64,000 nt of DNA from Prorocentrum cordatum (lineage: Eukaryota; Sar; Dinophyceae; Prorocentrales; Prorocentraceae): assembly GCA_963575745.1 (NCBI GenBank), contig CAUYUJ010016057.1, positions 36,206 to 100,205 on the forward strand, read 5' to 3'. Shown here one piece after another: positions 41,600 through 52,472 of this stretch. Every line of letters starts with the position of its first letter. Positions within the stretch are counted from its first letter, which is position 1. The notes below the pieces were generated by a model that was given only the letters and a program-made list of their open reading frames with translations, did not search any database and was not told where the DNA came from. Both the position numbers and the translations under genes were made by a program.

Positions 41600-42190
41600 A
41601 CCATACCTGGAGCGCCCCACGTGGGGTGAACCACGTGGATTGCAGAACATCTTGGGAGGGGGGCCCACGCTGGCTCACATCATGCAGCTTCGGTGTCCGC
41701 TGCGTCGCGGCGTGCACGCTCCGCTCGCGCATCCGTCGGCCGCAGAGTCGCGCGCGAGCGGACCAGGCTGTCGTTCCCCCCTCGGCCCCGAGTCGTTGGA
41801 GGGCGGGGCCGCGCGCTTGCGGGCGCCCTGTCGCACTTGCCCAAGCTAGGTTTCGCATGGAAGTGGCGTTCCCGACAGGGCGCGGGCATGCGAAGGGCAG
41901 CGGCAGCGGGGCCGCGCAAGACCTTGCGGAATGTTGTCCCCAAGCGCCGCGCAAATTGCGCGTCAGAGTGGCAATGTAACGTGGGCGCGGCATGTGCGTC
42001 GTCCTTCGCCGCGCGCATCGGACAATCTCACCGCCCGGGAGATGGTTCATGTGTGCTCTCACCGCAGCGCCGCGCAGGTTTTCTTCAAGTCACGTTCTGG
42101 TCCTTGCGCGAACTTCTTGTATTCAGTGACGTGACAACGCGATCCAGGCCCAATATCAAAGGGTGCCACCATCAATTTGTTCGGATGCAA
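41600..42190. other. GC-rich stretch with no recognised feature
   Basis: Several overlapping open frames exist on both strands but none matches a protein I know. It lies within an RTCB intron. Confidence 0.5.
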
Positions 42191-42370
42191 CTCCTGGGAG
42201 GTTAAATTCTGACTTTGCCCTGGTCCGAAATCCGGCCTAATCCCGCTTAATCCGGCTTAATCCCGCTGAATCCCGCTTAATCCGGCTTAATCCCGCTTAA
42301 TCCGAGGCCCACTCTGGCATCACGGCCCCCCAATGGGGCTTAATCCTCTTTAATCCTTCCGACGAAAACC
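42190..42370. repeat. Dispersed repeat shared with 2.3 kb
   Basis: Has CTCCTGGGAGGTTAAATTCTG, CCCTGGTCCGAAA, seven AATCC(C/G)GCTT units and CCAATGGGGCTTAATCCTC. Confidence 0.7.
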
Positions 42371-42897
42371 TCCCAGTAGTTGTCTCCTAGAATTTGTATG
42401 CCGTGGGAGGGAGGGTGAGAACGGATGGGGCCCGCTGACTCGTTCGATCTCGTTCCTTTGACGATCCGATGCCCACCTCTCGTCCTAGTCGCGCACACTC
42501 TCACAACCCCCCATGGCACGTGACACGTACTCTCTTACACCGCCGCGTATTGCTCGGCAGTGTCTTCATCCAGCTCCGAGTCATTGTAGCCATCATATGT
42601 TTAGCCTGTGTTGTCCGTCTCTTCCTCGTTTGCCTTCTCGCCACCATCATGTGTCCTCTTCCGCCGCCTCCCCCCCTGCATCGCTCTTACCCCCCCCCCT
42701 TGGTCATCCTCACCATCATCCCCGTCAACATCCTCCTCGTCCTGGCTATCCCTATCCTCGTTGTCATCCTTGCTACCCATGTTCCCACTTGGTCTCCCTG
42801 CCTATGTCAGAGAGACAGCCAAGAACATGTGTTATGAAGTAGAGGGGTCCAAGGCATATCAGGGACAGAAGAAGAACACTGTAAGATGTATTCTGAG

Positions 42898-42945
42898 GTT
42901 CTACGTCAACTCACATTTGGAGAAGCTCATGTTCGACGAGCTCAG
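42898..42945 (+). CDS. RTCB: RTCB exon: F-Y-V-N-S-H-L-E-K-L-M-F-D-E-L
   Basis: This exon completes the Arg codon and then encodes F-Y-V-N-S-H-L-E-K-L-M-F-D-E-L, nearly identical to the F-Y-V-N-x-x-L-E-K-L-M-F-E-E-L block of human and plant RTCB. The left border is TTCTGAG|GTTC. The proposed right border is CTCAG|GAGCC (GA donor, phase 2), which keeps the AG|G pattern and joins the next exon at TAG|GCAATC. An alternative uses a GC donor at 42,959 with an acceptor at 43,512; the protein then reads R-S-R-T-G-H-V-G-G instead of R-Q-S-Q-H-V-G-G. A cDNA would decide between them. Confidence 0.9.
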
Positions 42946-43502
42946 GAGCCGCACAGGTGCATGTGCAGAATTCATGCGAAGGGCGGGGGACAAGACCAGT
43001 CGGTCACCTGTTGTTTGTGATTTTTACCAATATGTAACTACATCGGCCCTGAGTGTCTGCGCCAGTATGGGCGCGCCAAAGAGGATGATGTCCTCGAAGA
43101 ATCGAGGAGTTTGCAATTCCGACTCGCAGGTTGCCAGCAGAAGTAAAACGTGCACCTCCCAGGGCCGCAGGGGCCAACGGTTGCGCACCCGGAGACCTTG
43201 GCAGTCGCGACAGGACGCGTGGGCCGATGAAGTACAGCTCGTGGAAGTCTCAGAGCTCGCGCGATGTGGTGTGCCTCTTCGCCTTGTGTGGTTTGTGCTC
43301 CCTCACGCCTCCGCCCCAACTGCCTCCTCCATCCTGCCTCACCCGTCACCTGCAGTTTAGTGCCCCTCTTCCTTTCTCTGAATATACCTCCCTCCCCCCC
43401 CCCCCTTCCCGTTCCTTTCCGCCATCCCTCCCGGCGCATTCCACCTCCTTTCTCCTTTCCGTCTTCCTTGCGGCGCGGCCGTGCCGCCAGGAGTTATACT
43501 AG

Positions 43503-43549
43503 GCAATCTCAGCACGTCGGTGGTTTCCTGCCGGCCGTCAAGCAAATAG
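43503..43549 (+). CDS. RTCB: RTCB exon: V-G-G-F-L-P-A-V-K-Q-I-G
   Basis: This exon encodes Q-S-Q-H-V-G-G-F-L-P-A-V-K-Q-I and the first base of Gly, matching the invariant G-G-F-L-P-A-(M/V)-K-Q-I-G-N-V-A block of RtcB. The left border TACTAG|GC is tentative (see the previous exon). The right border AAATAG|GCCTTC uses a GC donor. The next exon begins GCAACG, so the four-base word AGGC stands at both intron ends. The whole exon is only 47 bases. Confidence 0.9.
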
Positions 43550-43676
43550 GCCTTCCCCTGGGCCCATGGCGACGACGACGACGGCGGCGGCGGCGACAGC
43601 GACGAGGACGAGGACGAGGGCAACGACGAGAACGAAGGAGGACAATATGCGAAAGAGCGTGTTCTACCGCTGCTGG

Positions 43677-43895
43677 CGGAAAACCGGGGGGGGTCACTAC
43701 TGGTTCGAACCCCTCCCCCCCCCCCCCCCCCTCCGGAAAACCGGGGGGGGTCACTACCGGTTCGAACCCCCTCCCCCCCCCCCCCCCCCTGCTCATCATG
43801 AAAAGGGGGGGGGGTCACTACCGGTTCGAAACCCCCCCCCCCCTCCGGATCCGGAAAACCGGGGGGGTCACTACCGGTTCGAACCCCCCCCCCTC
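43677..43895 (+). repeat. Tandem CACTACCGGTTCGAACCCC units with poly-C
   Basis: Four units of about 50-60 bp: GGAAAACCGGGGGGGTCACT, then ACCGGTTCGAACCCCCCC. Inverted copies at 44,648-44,760 frame the poly-G block, making a head-to-head arrangement about 1 kb apart. Confidence 0.85.
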
Positions 43896-43904
43896 GAAAA
43901 CCGA

Positions 43905-44525
43905 GTGGGGGTGCGGACAGTGGTGGGGACGGTGTTGGTGGGGACAGTGGTGAGGGGATAGCGGGACAGTGGTGGGGACAGTGGGACAGTGGGACAGTGG
44001 TGGGGACGGTAGTGGTGGGGACAGTGGTGGGGACAATGGTGGGAACAGGGGGGGACAGTGGACAGTGGTGGTGACGGTGGTGGTGGGGACAGTGGTGTGG
44101 GGACAATGGGAATGAGGTGGAAACAGTGGGACAGTGGAGGGTACAATGGTGGTGGGGACAGTGGTGAAGGCGGTGGCGAGGACGGCGGTGGGACAATGGG
44201 ACAGAGGTACAGTGGGGACAGTGGTGGGGACAGTGGGGACAGTGGTGGGAACAGTGGGACAGCTCAGTGGGACAGCGGAGGAGTCAGTGGGACAGTGGGG
44301 ACAGTGGGGATAGTCGGGCAGTGGTTGGGGCCGTGGAGACAGTGGGGAGAGTGGAACCGTGGTGGGAACAGTTCTGGGGACAGCGGGGACAGTGCGACAG
44401 TGGTGGGGCCACTGGTGGGGACAGTAGGGGCGGTGGTGGAACCAGTGGGGACAGCGGTGGTGAGGACAGTGGTGCTGGGAACACCAGTGGGGGATGTGAT
44501 GCGGACGGTGGTGGGGACCGGGAGT
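43905..44525 (+). repeat. GGGGACAGTGGTG minisatellite
   Basis: Units of 12-18 bp (GACAGTGGTGGG, GGGACAGTGG) with many point variants over about 600 bp. Confidence 0.9.
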
Positions 44526-44539
44526 CGTTTGCTGGCGGT

Positions 44540-44583
44540 GAGTAGGGGGGGGGGGGGGGGGGGGGGGGGGGGAGGGGGGGGGG

Positions 44584-44620
<37 letters not shown>

Positions 44621-44880
44621 AGGGGGGGGGGGGGGGGGGGGGGGGGGGGTTCGAACCGGTAGTGACCCCCCCCGGTTTTCCGGATCCGGGGGGGGGGGGG
44701 GGGGAGGGGTTTCGAACCGGTAGTGACCCCCCCGGTTTTCGAGCGGGAGGGGGGGGGGGGGGGGGGGGAGGGGTTAGGGGAGGGGGGTGTTTTGCCGGGG
44801 GAGGGGGGGGGGGGGGGGAGGGGTTCCAGCAGGGGGGGGGGGGGGGGGATTTTCGGAGGGGGGGGGGGGGGCGACCCCCG
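44540..44880 (+). repeat. Poly-G block with inverted TTCGAACC units
   Basis: Runs of G of 10-40 bases interrupted by single A or T. Two GGTTCGAACCGGTAGTGACC units are the reverse complement of those at 43.7 kb. The strand is expected to form G-quadruplexes and is prone to assembly error. Confidence 0.85.
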
Positions 44881-45504
44881 GGCTCCGGAGGAAAAGGTTG
44901 GCAATTTTCCACAGTAAAGCGGCGGTGGATCACGCTCTCTCCAATATGCCGATGCCGCTTCTCGTCCTGCCCCCGTCACCACTGGCAGGATTATACTTGA
45001 AGTTCTGGTCTGAACAAAACCACGAGGGAACTCCATAGAGTAGCGGTGTCGGTGCCGTTTTGCTCCCCCCCCAGGTAGGGGGAGGCCGACGATTACGACA
45101 CCCATTGCGTCGTCGGCGACGACGACTCGGCGCTGGTGACGGCGAGGAGGGCGACGGCGAGGGAAATTGCGACATCGACGACGAGACGACAATGATGTGG
45201 GCAGCGGCGACGACAACGATGAGGACGAGGAGGACGACCGGTGGCGACGACGACCACGTCCACGGGGAGAAGGACGAGGAGGAGTAGGTGCCAGGGGATG
45301 GGGAGGAGGGAGGGGGGAGGAGGGGGGCGTGGAGGAGTGGAAGGGGCGAGCAAGAGCAGGAGTTCTTCCTCCCCCTCCCCTCAGTCTACTCTTTCCTCTC
45401 CCCCCCCATCCCGCCCCGCCTCCCCATGCTCTCCGCCACCTCCCTGTTTGCACCCCTCTCCGCCTGCCTCTCTTTTTCTCTCTCTGTCTGTATCTATTTG
45501 TAGA

Positions 45505-45683
45505 TCCAGTCGGACCAAGGTTTAAGATCGAGGTCTGTTCGGGGAGGGTACCTTGATCTTCTTCGCGCTTGTTTGATGTTCTTCTGCATCCTGTGGAGGG
45601 CATCCTCGGATGTTCTGTGTGTTCTGGCCGGCGGAGGGTCTCATGTGCTTGAAGGATGTTCTTCTGGCCCAGGTCCGGCTGTA
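45505..45683 (+). repeat. Dispersed repeat with CAGTCGG.CC ends, third copy
   Basis: Starts CCAGTCGGACCAAGG and ends CCCAGGTCCGGCTG. It shares CGGGGAGGGTACC, CTTCGCGCTTGTTTGATG and GGCCGGCGGAGGGTCTCA with 3,405. Confidence 0.7.
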
Positions 45684-45734
45684 ACCAGATATAGATATGT
45701 TCCTCCCCCCCCCCTCTGCGTTCCCAGGTCCCCC

Positions 45735-45768
<34 letters not shown>

Positions 45769-47159
45769 TGTGTATATGTATGTTCCTCCCCCACCCCCCC
45801 TCTGCGTTCCCAGGTATCCCCCCATGCCCCTCCCTGGCCCTCCACCCTCCGCCTCCCGCCCTCCCCTCCATGTGCCTCCCCGTCCCCCCCCCCTTCATTT
45901 CACCCAATTCCGCACCCTTTCCTTCCTCCTCTTCCTTGTCCTCCTCTTCCTGCTCGTCATCCTTCTCTTCCTCCTCCTCCCTCTCCTCTTGCTCCTCTTC
46001 CTGCTCCTCCCTCCTTCTCCTCCTCCTCCTCCTCCTCCTCCTCCTCCTCCTCCTCCCCCTCCTCCTCCTCTGCCTTTCACCCCCCCCTCCTTTCTCCCCA
46101 CCCCGTCCCTCCCCCATCCCTCACCCATCCATAACCTGCTTGCGCCCACTTTCCCCTCCCCCGTAAGGGAAGGGATGATTCACACTCCAACCCGATCATT
46201 TCAGGTCTCCCCAGGGTTTGGTCAGGGGCGCTGTCCTGGACCAAGCCTGCATCCCCTCCGTCGCGATGGTCAAGCGTGGGCTTGACTTCTCAGCGCATGG
46301 ACAGCCAATTCGTAAAGCAACTGTGAAGCAAGATTGTCATTCCACTGGCTCGATAGATACTGAGGTATAGTCAGTGGTTGTCGTTCCTCCTGCGCGGCAA
46401 GCATGGTTCCACTGCTGAGTCGATGTGTCGTGCGACGTGGCTTGTGATCGAACAGGCGTCCCTCCCTCTTCCCATTCTCTTCTGGAGCCTTGTCATGTCT
46501 TGCTAAAGCTCCCAGAGCGTGCAGAGCCCTGCCTGAAGCATCAGACTGCCTCCTTGCCCTCCTCCTCCCTGATCACCCTTCACCTCATGCTCCTGGCCTC
46601 TCAGAAGGAGGAGGGAGGCGGAGGATTGAGAAGGACCAGAAGGAGGAGGATGACGAGCACGGGGATGAGGAGGAGACGATACGAAGAAAGGAGGACGAGG
46701 CTCAGCTGGAGGAGCAGGAGGCGGAGGAGGAGGCCCCTTACCACTATTGGGCATGCCTCGTCAGAGGCAGGCCACCGTCCTGTTCCTGCCCCTACTCCTC
46801 CCCAGTCCCTCCTTTCTGCTGCTCTTGGTCATAGTCATGGGGGCACGCCCCGAGGAATCCGAGAGGCACACCGTGTCGTCGTCGTCGACACCAACATGCC
46901 AAGAGACACACTAAAGCCTGCGACCACGGCCCAACCACCACCCTCGTTACAGGACAAGCACATGACCCATGCCACCTGTCGCGCGCGAGTAACCGGCACG
47001 CTCGAGACGCTCCGCTGGCCGCGCCACGAGGGCACGGTGGCTGCGCGGCACGCGAGCGAGAAGGCGCAGCCGCCGGCGAAGCGAGCGCTCCACGCGGCCA
47101 GACTGCACGGAGGATGTCCCACACGCCTGCCTGCAAAGCGGTGCCAATCGGCCGGCCCT

Positions 47160-47295
47160 CCCCCGCGCGCGCGCGCGGCGGCCCGACGGCCTCCCCGAGG
47201 GCCTCCCCGAGGGCCTCCCCGAGGGGGGCCTCCGACGGCCCTCCTGGCGAGACGGCCTCCGGCGGCGAAGCCCCCGCGACGGCCTCCCGCGACGG
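47160..47295. repeat. GGCCTCCCCGAG short tandem repeat
   Basis: Three exact GGGCCTCCCCGA units and several GACGGCCTCC variants. Confidence 0.8.
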
Positions 47296-47517
47296 CCTCC
47301 TCCGACGGCCTGCTCGCGCACCTCGGCACGAGCGAGGGGGGTACACGCCGGTCGTTGAAAGTAGGTATTTTTGGATGCCCAAATCCTAATCTACTTTAGG
47401 CGCCTTCCTACTTCAAGAGTCGAGCGGCTTTCCTTCTTTCCTCCTCTTCAGGGGGCGGGTGGAAACCCAATCTACTTCCAACGCCTTCCTACTTCACGTT
47501 TTTACCTACTTCTCCCG

Positions 47518-47714
47518 ACCGATGTGTACGGAAGGAATGGGTACAATGCCCAGCAGCAGTGTTTGTTCATTTTGAACAGGATTCGCTGTCCACGCCGCCG
47601 CGGCCTGTGTCCGTTCGAGGCAGAAGGCCGCCTGCCCAACAGCGGCCGCTGTTGGTGTGGGACAACATTTGTTGTTGGGCATTGTACCCATTTGTCCCGT
47701 ACCCATGTCGGGCG
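47518..47714. mobile_element. TIR element, GGGTACAATGCCCA family
   Basis: The left end GGAAGGAATGGGTACAATGC faces the right end GGGCATTGTACCCATTTGTCC. The interior CATTTTGAACAGG, GCCGCCGCGGCCTGTGT and GGCCGCCTGCCCAACAGC matches 60,257-60,459. Confidence 0.8.
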
Positions 47715-47760
47715 TCCAAATCGACTGCACGTGAGAGTGTCCCTTCGCTCTGGGCTTCCC

Positions 47761-47981
47761 AGGTGGGGTCGGAGTCGATGGGGTCGGAGGATCGCGCCGC
47801 ATCGCCGATGCGTCGCCGATGCGGCTCGACGCGGCGCTCGATGTGCTTCGCGTCGGCGTCGCCGATGCATCGCCGACGTCGGTGGTGCATCGCTGGTGCA
47901 TCACCGATGCATCGCCGATGCATTGGGGATGCGGCGCGATCCTCCGACCCCACCTAGTCGGACCCCATTTAGGCTGCCTCT
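47761..47981. mobile_element. GATGC-hairpin TIR element
   Basis: Bounded by TCGATGGGGTCGGAGGATCG and GCGATCCTCCGACCCCACCT, then CGGACCCCATTTAGGC. The core is a run of GATGCATCGCCGATGCATC-type words. Confidence 0.85.
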
Positions 47982-48299
47982 ATTTGCCGGGGTGACTTTT
48001 GTCCTGGCCCACGGGGGTCTCCCGATGGCCGAGCGCGGTGCGACGGTAACGTCTTGCTCGGTTGCGATTGTCCCCCCGCGGCCCCCAAGAAGCCGTGCAC
48101 CGAAGGTTACTCATACCCAGGGTCACTCCTGCGTGTAGCCGAGCACCGCGTGCGCGGGCGCGCACTCCCCCTGAGGTCCTGACATTTCTTGTTGCGAGCT
48201 GGGCGTTTTCGCCTCCTTTCGGGCCCTGGGACCCTCTCACAGATCGACCTGGCTCGACAGATGGCGCTTCAAGAGGGGGTCCAGGCTCCGGGCATGTTT

Positions 48300-48374
48300 G
48301 GTTGTTGCTGTTGGTGGTGGTGAGGTTGTTGTTGTTATGTGTGTCGTTGTTGTTGTTGTTGTTGTTGGTGGTGG

Positions 48375-48429
<55 letters not shown>

Positions 48430-48453
48430 ATTGTTGGTTGATGTTGTTGTTGG

Positions 48454-48484
<31 letters not shown>

Positions 48485-48650
48485 GGTGGTGATGGTGTTG
48501 GTGTTGGTGTTGGTGTTGGTGTTGGTGTTGGTGTTGGTGTTGTGTTGCTATGCTTGGTATGTGTATTGTTCGTGTTAATGTTGTTGTCGTTGCTGTTGTT
48601 GATTGTGCTGTTGATCTTGTTGCTGTTGTTACTGTTGTTGTTGGTGGTGG

Positions 48651-48682
<32 letters not shown>

Positions 48683-48750
48683 TTGTTGGTGGTGGTGTTT
48701 GTGTTGGTGTTGCTGATGCTGCTGTTGTTGCGGTTGCTGCGGTTGGTTTA
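48300..48750. repeat. (GTT)n and (GGTGTT)n tract
   Basis: Over 400 bp of GTT triplets with GGTGTT hexamers at about 48,480-48,540 and GCT-rich variants near the end. Confidence 0.9.
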
Positions 48751-48900
48751 AGAATACGAGGCTGCAAGTTGTCCGTTCGCCACGTCGGGTCTCATCCCGA
48801 CGGCGCAATGTCGCGCAAGAGTGGCCTTTCTCGCCGGAGTGACCTGTGTTGCGGGCCCACCTGGGGCCCCCCGATCACCGAGCGTGCTTCGGCACTAGCG

Positions 48901-49049
48901 CTAAGCCGGGCCTGTCCCTCTACAGGAGGAATCTTCAAAAGTAGTAAAAACTAGTATGGGGACGATGGTTTGGCCGCCATGCTTGACTAATGTGGGGGCT
49001 AGTTCTTAAGAATGTTCGCCCAACGCCCGCCTGTAGGAGGACATGCCCC
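48901..49049. mobile_element. hAT-like TIR element, right end damaged
   Basis: The left end CTAAGCCGGGCCTGTCCCTC matches the family. The right end CCTGTAGGAGGACATGCC then runs into poly-C, so the terminal CCGACCTAA is lost. No target duplication could be checked. Confidence 0.65.
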
Positions 49050-49439
49050 CCCCCCCCGGCGGCTCGCAAAGAGCCGCGCGCCAGAGGTCACTCCTGCCCG
49101 TGGTGATGATGCTCCAACCTGCTTCAGTTTTGATCAGGAAGATTCAGGAGCGAAAGATGGACGTACACGTGCACAAATCCACGCTGATTTCAAGAGTCCT
49201 CATTGCGCAAATGTTCGTAACACACGGCCAGTCTCGCGGATCGGTGGGCCGTATTCATGTACATAGTTGGGCGCGCACGTCTTTTGTGGGCTCCCTAACA
49301 CAGAGTTCCGAGCACCAAGAGAGCACCGAATCTGGAGGAAGTTTACGTTTTCGGGCCCGCGAAGGCGATACTCGTTCTGCACTTCGCCAGCGTCTCGGGC
49401 CGACACTGTTGCTTTGGCTGCTCGACATGATCCTTGATC

Positions 49440-49620
49440 CGAGGCGGGAATTTATACATGACCACCGCCTGGAGGATCAGTTTTCGGAGCCTCGGCAGGC
49501 GGTGGAGATGGACATATTCGGACCCCCAGGGGCCGAAATATATTCATATCCACCGCCCGCTGGGGCACCAGGACGTCGGTTCCCAGGCGGTGATATGGAT
49601 AAACCCCCGCCTCGCACTTG
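49440..49620. repeat. Inverted CATATCCACCGCC repeats
   Basis: CCGCCTGG, GGCGGTGGAGATGGACATA, CATATCCACCGCCCG and GGCGGTGATATGGATAAAC alternate in orientation around GGACCCCCAGGGGCCGAAA. Similar to the structures at 3,170 and 28,829. Confidence 0.6.
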
Positions 49621-49660
49621 AGTAATGTCCAGGGTGAATCCTTGCGTGCCGCCGAGCGAG

Positions 49661-49741
49661 GCAACGTCGCGGCCCTGCCCGGCATCTGCAAGTACTCCAT
49701 CGGCCTGCCAGACATCCACAGTGGCTACGGCTTCGCCATCG
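49661..49741 (+). CDS. RTCB: RTCB exon: N-V-A-A-L-P-G-I ... G-Y-G-F-A-I
   Basis: This exon completes a Gly codon and encodes [20 protein letters not shown] and then G-Y-G-F-A-I plus one base. It matches the RtcB block G-N-V-A-x-L-P-G-I ... S-I-x-L-P-D-(V/I)-H-S-G-Y-G-F-A-I-G almost residue for residue, the strongest single piece of evidence for this gene. The left border is GAGCGAG|GCAACG and the right border ATCG|GCCCCC (GC donor). The reading frame continues open past the donor into a GGC/CGG-rich intron, which is not part of the protein. Confidence 0.95.
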
Positions 49742-50044
49742 GCCCCCCCCGCGCGCCGCGTGCCGAACGAGGGCGACGGCGACAGTGGCGGCGGCGGCGG
49801 CGAAGGCGGAAGCGACGAGGACGAGGTCGAGCTCGGCGGCGGCGGCGGCAGCGGTGTGAAGCTCTGGGCCTCCCAGATGTCGAGTAGGAGGTCGACTACA
49901 TAATTCTATGCTCGCCGAATCTGCGAACACAAGCGCATAATGTTTGTAGATCTACACTGAGTCTTAGCATTCTGTAGATCCGACGGAACATTCACATATG
50001 TGTTAAATCAATGTGGTAGCCGATTTCATATGGGAAGATGAGAA

Positions 50045-50225
50045 TAGATGGGGTCGGAGGATCGCACCGCATCGCCGATGCATCGGCGATGCGGCTCGAT
50101 GCGTAGCCCAACTTTCCCCGCGCCGACGTCGCCGATGCACCGCCGACGTCGCCGTTGCATCGGCGATGCATCGGCGATGTGTCGGCGATGCTGCGCGATC
50201 CTCCAACCCCATCGGACCTCTAAAC
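50045..50225. mobile_element. GATGC-hairpin TIR element with 8-bp TSD
   Basis: Starts TAGATGGGGTCGGAGGATCG and ends GATCCTCCAACCCCATCGG plus ACCTCTAAAC. Flanked by GATGAGAA on both sides (50,037-50,044 and 50,226-50,233; a ninth base T also matches). It is the only copy where the insertion footprint is clear. Confidence 0.85.
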
Positions 50226-51128
50226 GATGAGAATGAGGGGGGAGAAGGAGGAGGAGGAGGAGCAGGAGAAGCAGGAGCAGAAGGAGGAGGAGGGGCGCAT
50301 TTCTCCCCCGCCGAGAGCAACTGGGGGGGCAGACCTCCTGAGGTCAATAGGATCCCATCTTGGAGGCCTCTAGAAGCAGAGACGACGACGACGACGACGA
50401 CGACGAGATCGAGCCGCTGCGCTGCGGCGTGCGCACGGGCCGCCTCCGCCTGATCAGGGCGGTGGTTCGTCGTTGGCCGTCGCGCCTTTCGAGGGGACGG
50501 GTCTTCAAGAGGGCCCTGTCAGAGGAGGAGAAGGTGTTTCTTTTTTCCATACCCATTCTGGGCGTCCAAATGTCTGCCCACTCTACGATTTCATTGTACT
50601 CCCCTAGGGCTGGCTGGACGGCTGGTCCTGGGGGAAGCGGCAGCGTGCGGAGCACTGTCATGCCATCCGGAAGGAGAGAAGAGGAGGCATTTGGAGGAGG
50701 AGGAGGAGAGCTGGAGGGCAGAGGTGCCCAATGGGCCCAGCCTGCCCCCAGGAGTTCCAAGGAGGCCCCCACTCAGAGGAGGAAAAGGTAATCATACCGC
50801 TACCCTTCCCTCTATTTCCCCCTTTTGGGCTTCCTGGAAGGCCATCGTCTCCATCGCTAGATTCGCCTCGACATCCTGGTCAGAACGCACCCTGATACAG
50901 GTCTGGGGAGTCGCGGTATCAGCACTTTTTCGCGTCCCCACTCAGAGGAGCAAGAGGTCATGATAATGACACGTTCCAGGATGTCCAAGTTTTCCAGGAA
51001 TCCTCCACAGCTCTCCTCATGTCCCGCACCACTGGACACACTGGAGTCCTGGAGCATATATCTTGATCCATTATGATCATGAAATCATTCCCTCCCTACC
51101 CAGGCCTTCCAACAGAGGTCCGAGGCAA

Positions 51129-51322
51129 TGGGGTCGCAGGATCGCGCCGCATCGCCGACGAACCGGCGAGGTGGTTAGATGTGGAGTCCGATCTTCTCCA
51201 TGCCGACGTCGCCGATGCATCGCCGACGTCGCCAATGCATCACCGATGCATCGCAGATGCATCGCCGATGCGGCGCGATCCTCCGACCCGACCTGCTTGG
51301 ACCCCAGTTTTGGGGCCTTTAG
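51129..51322. mobile_element. GATGC-hairpin TIR element
   Basis: Starts TGGGGTCGCAGGATCGC and ends GATCCTCCGACCCGACCTG then TTTTGGGGCCTTTAGAGG. Confidence 0.8.
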
Positions 51323-52257
51323 AGGAGGACGACAAGCGCGAGGATGTAGAGGAGATGGATAGGGACGAAAAGGGGAAGACGGAACGAGGACGAGGGTGAC
51401 GAGGAGGCGGGGTGGAGGAGGGGAGGAGGGGAGGCGGATGTCACTTCTTCCTTCCCTTCGCTGATAGCACCGGCGGCCCAGGAGGAGAGCCAGCTGAAAC
51501 ATCGTCATGATTCCCCGCATGATGCCCGTCCCCCCCTTCCACCCATGATCATCCTCATTCGCCCATCCTATTCAGTCCTCCTCTCCCTCATCCCAAATTC
51601 GCCCCCTCGTCGACCTCATCCTCGTGTCCGAGTGTTCCATGTGTGGGCGTAATCCGTGTTGTTTTTGCAAGGTGCCGTGGATTGGCTGACTGGTCCCACT
51701 CGGTAGGCGGCCGCCTGATTTTTGGCAGCCGGGTGCCCGGCCCACGGCGTAAGGCCGTTCTGCATGCGTATGGCGCAGCCAGTAGCAGCCCGCGCGGCTT
51801 GATCTGCCGCCGAGCGCGCAACCTCTGGCGCGGCCAGTAGTGATAGCAGGTTGGTTCATGCGGTGCCGCCAGTAGAGGCCGTTGCAGTATCGGCCGCCGG
51901 ATTCGATACCTATGGCAGCCTGGTTCAGCATCGGCCTCCGAGTTCGCAACCTATGGCTCAACCCGCGGATGGGGGCATGCAGGGCACCTTCCGTGGATCG
52001 CGCAATCCATGGCGGACCCCGTGTACGTCGAAACCTATGGCCACGGACCTCGTCAAGCGTGACGCAACCCGTGGATTGCGCAGCCCGTGGCAGTTTCTCT
52101 ATACGGACACTCCCGATTTACGCTTGCCGTCTGGGATTGGGTGCGGGGCGGGGCGGAGGCGGCACGTTATCTTGCTGTGTGTCTTTTCGATCCGTCCTGG
52201 CCGACTGTTGCTTCGCGCCAGGATCGCCTGCCTGCCTGCCTCTCCGCACTCTCCCTT

Positions 52258-52400
52258 AGCGTCGATGAGCGTCGATGAGCGTCTGGGAGTCGATGAGATA
52301 GCGCCGATTTAGCGTCGACTAGCGTCGACTTAGCGTCGACTAGCGTCGACTTAGCGTCGACTAGCGTCGATTAGCGTCGATTTAATGTCGATGACCGTCG
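52258..52400. repeat. GCGTCGACTTA/GCGTCGACTA tandem array
   Basis: About a dozen 10-12 bp units containing AGCGTCGA. SalI-like GTCGAC palindromes repeat through it. Confidence 0.85.
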
Positions 52401-52472
52401 ATTCACAAGAGCCGACAAGATGGTATGTGAGGCTCCCATGAGTTGCCACCGAACCCCCCTCGCTCGCGAGAG

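Larger units (their letters stand above)
38068..42897 (+). other. RTCB intron, GC-AG, 4.8 kb
   Basis: Starts GCCCTC and ends TTCTGAG, with GAGG at both borders. Contains a (CTC)n tract directly after the donor, degenerate TTGCAC arrays, a 420-bp tandem duplication and a 42-bp minisatellite. About 42.4-42.85 kb is pyrimidine-rich with nothing recognised. Confidence 0.75.
43550..49660 (+). other. RTCB intron, GC-AG, 6.1 kb
   Basis: Starts GCCTTC and ends GAGCGAG. Contains the poly-G and GACAGTGG repeats, one CAGTCGG repeat, a GGGTACAATGCCC element, a GATGC-hairpin element, a (GTT)n tract and one hAT-like element. About 46.1-47.0 kb has no recognised feature. Confidence 0.8.
49742..52472 (+). 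other. RTCB intron, GC-AG, 2.7 kb
   Basis: Starts GCCCCC and ends GCGAGAG. Holds two GATGC-hairpin elements and a TAGCGTCGACTAGCGTCGAT array just before the acceptor region. About 51.4-52.2 kb has nothing recognised. Confidence 0.85.

Noticed and set aside
42608-43360. A single 250-codon gene containing the F-Y-V-N-S-H-L-E-K-L-M-F motif
   Set aside because: Only about 16 residues match RTCB; the flanking translation is intron read-through, and the rest of RTCB continues from a separate exon.
42941-43515. Alternative RTCB junction (GC donor at 42,959, acceptor at 43,512)
   Set aside because: It keeps frame but breaks the AG|G rule at both sides. It is retained only as an alternative, since protein similarity alone cannot exclude it.
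43690-43780. tRNA T-arm, because of GGTTCGAACCC
   Set aside because: Flanking bases do not form a T stem and there is no acceptor, D or anticodon arm. The 10-bp word is simply a palindrome within a tandem unit.
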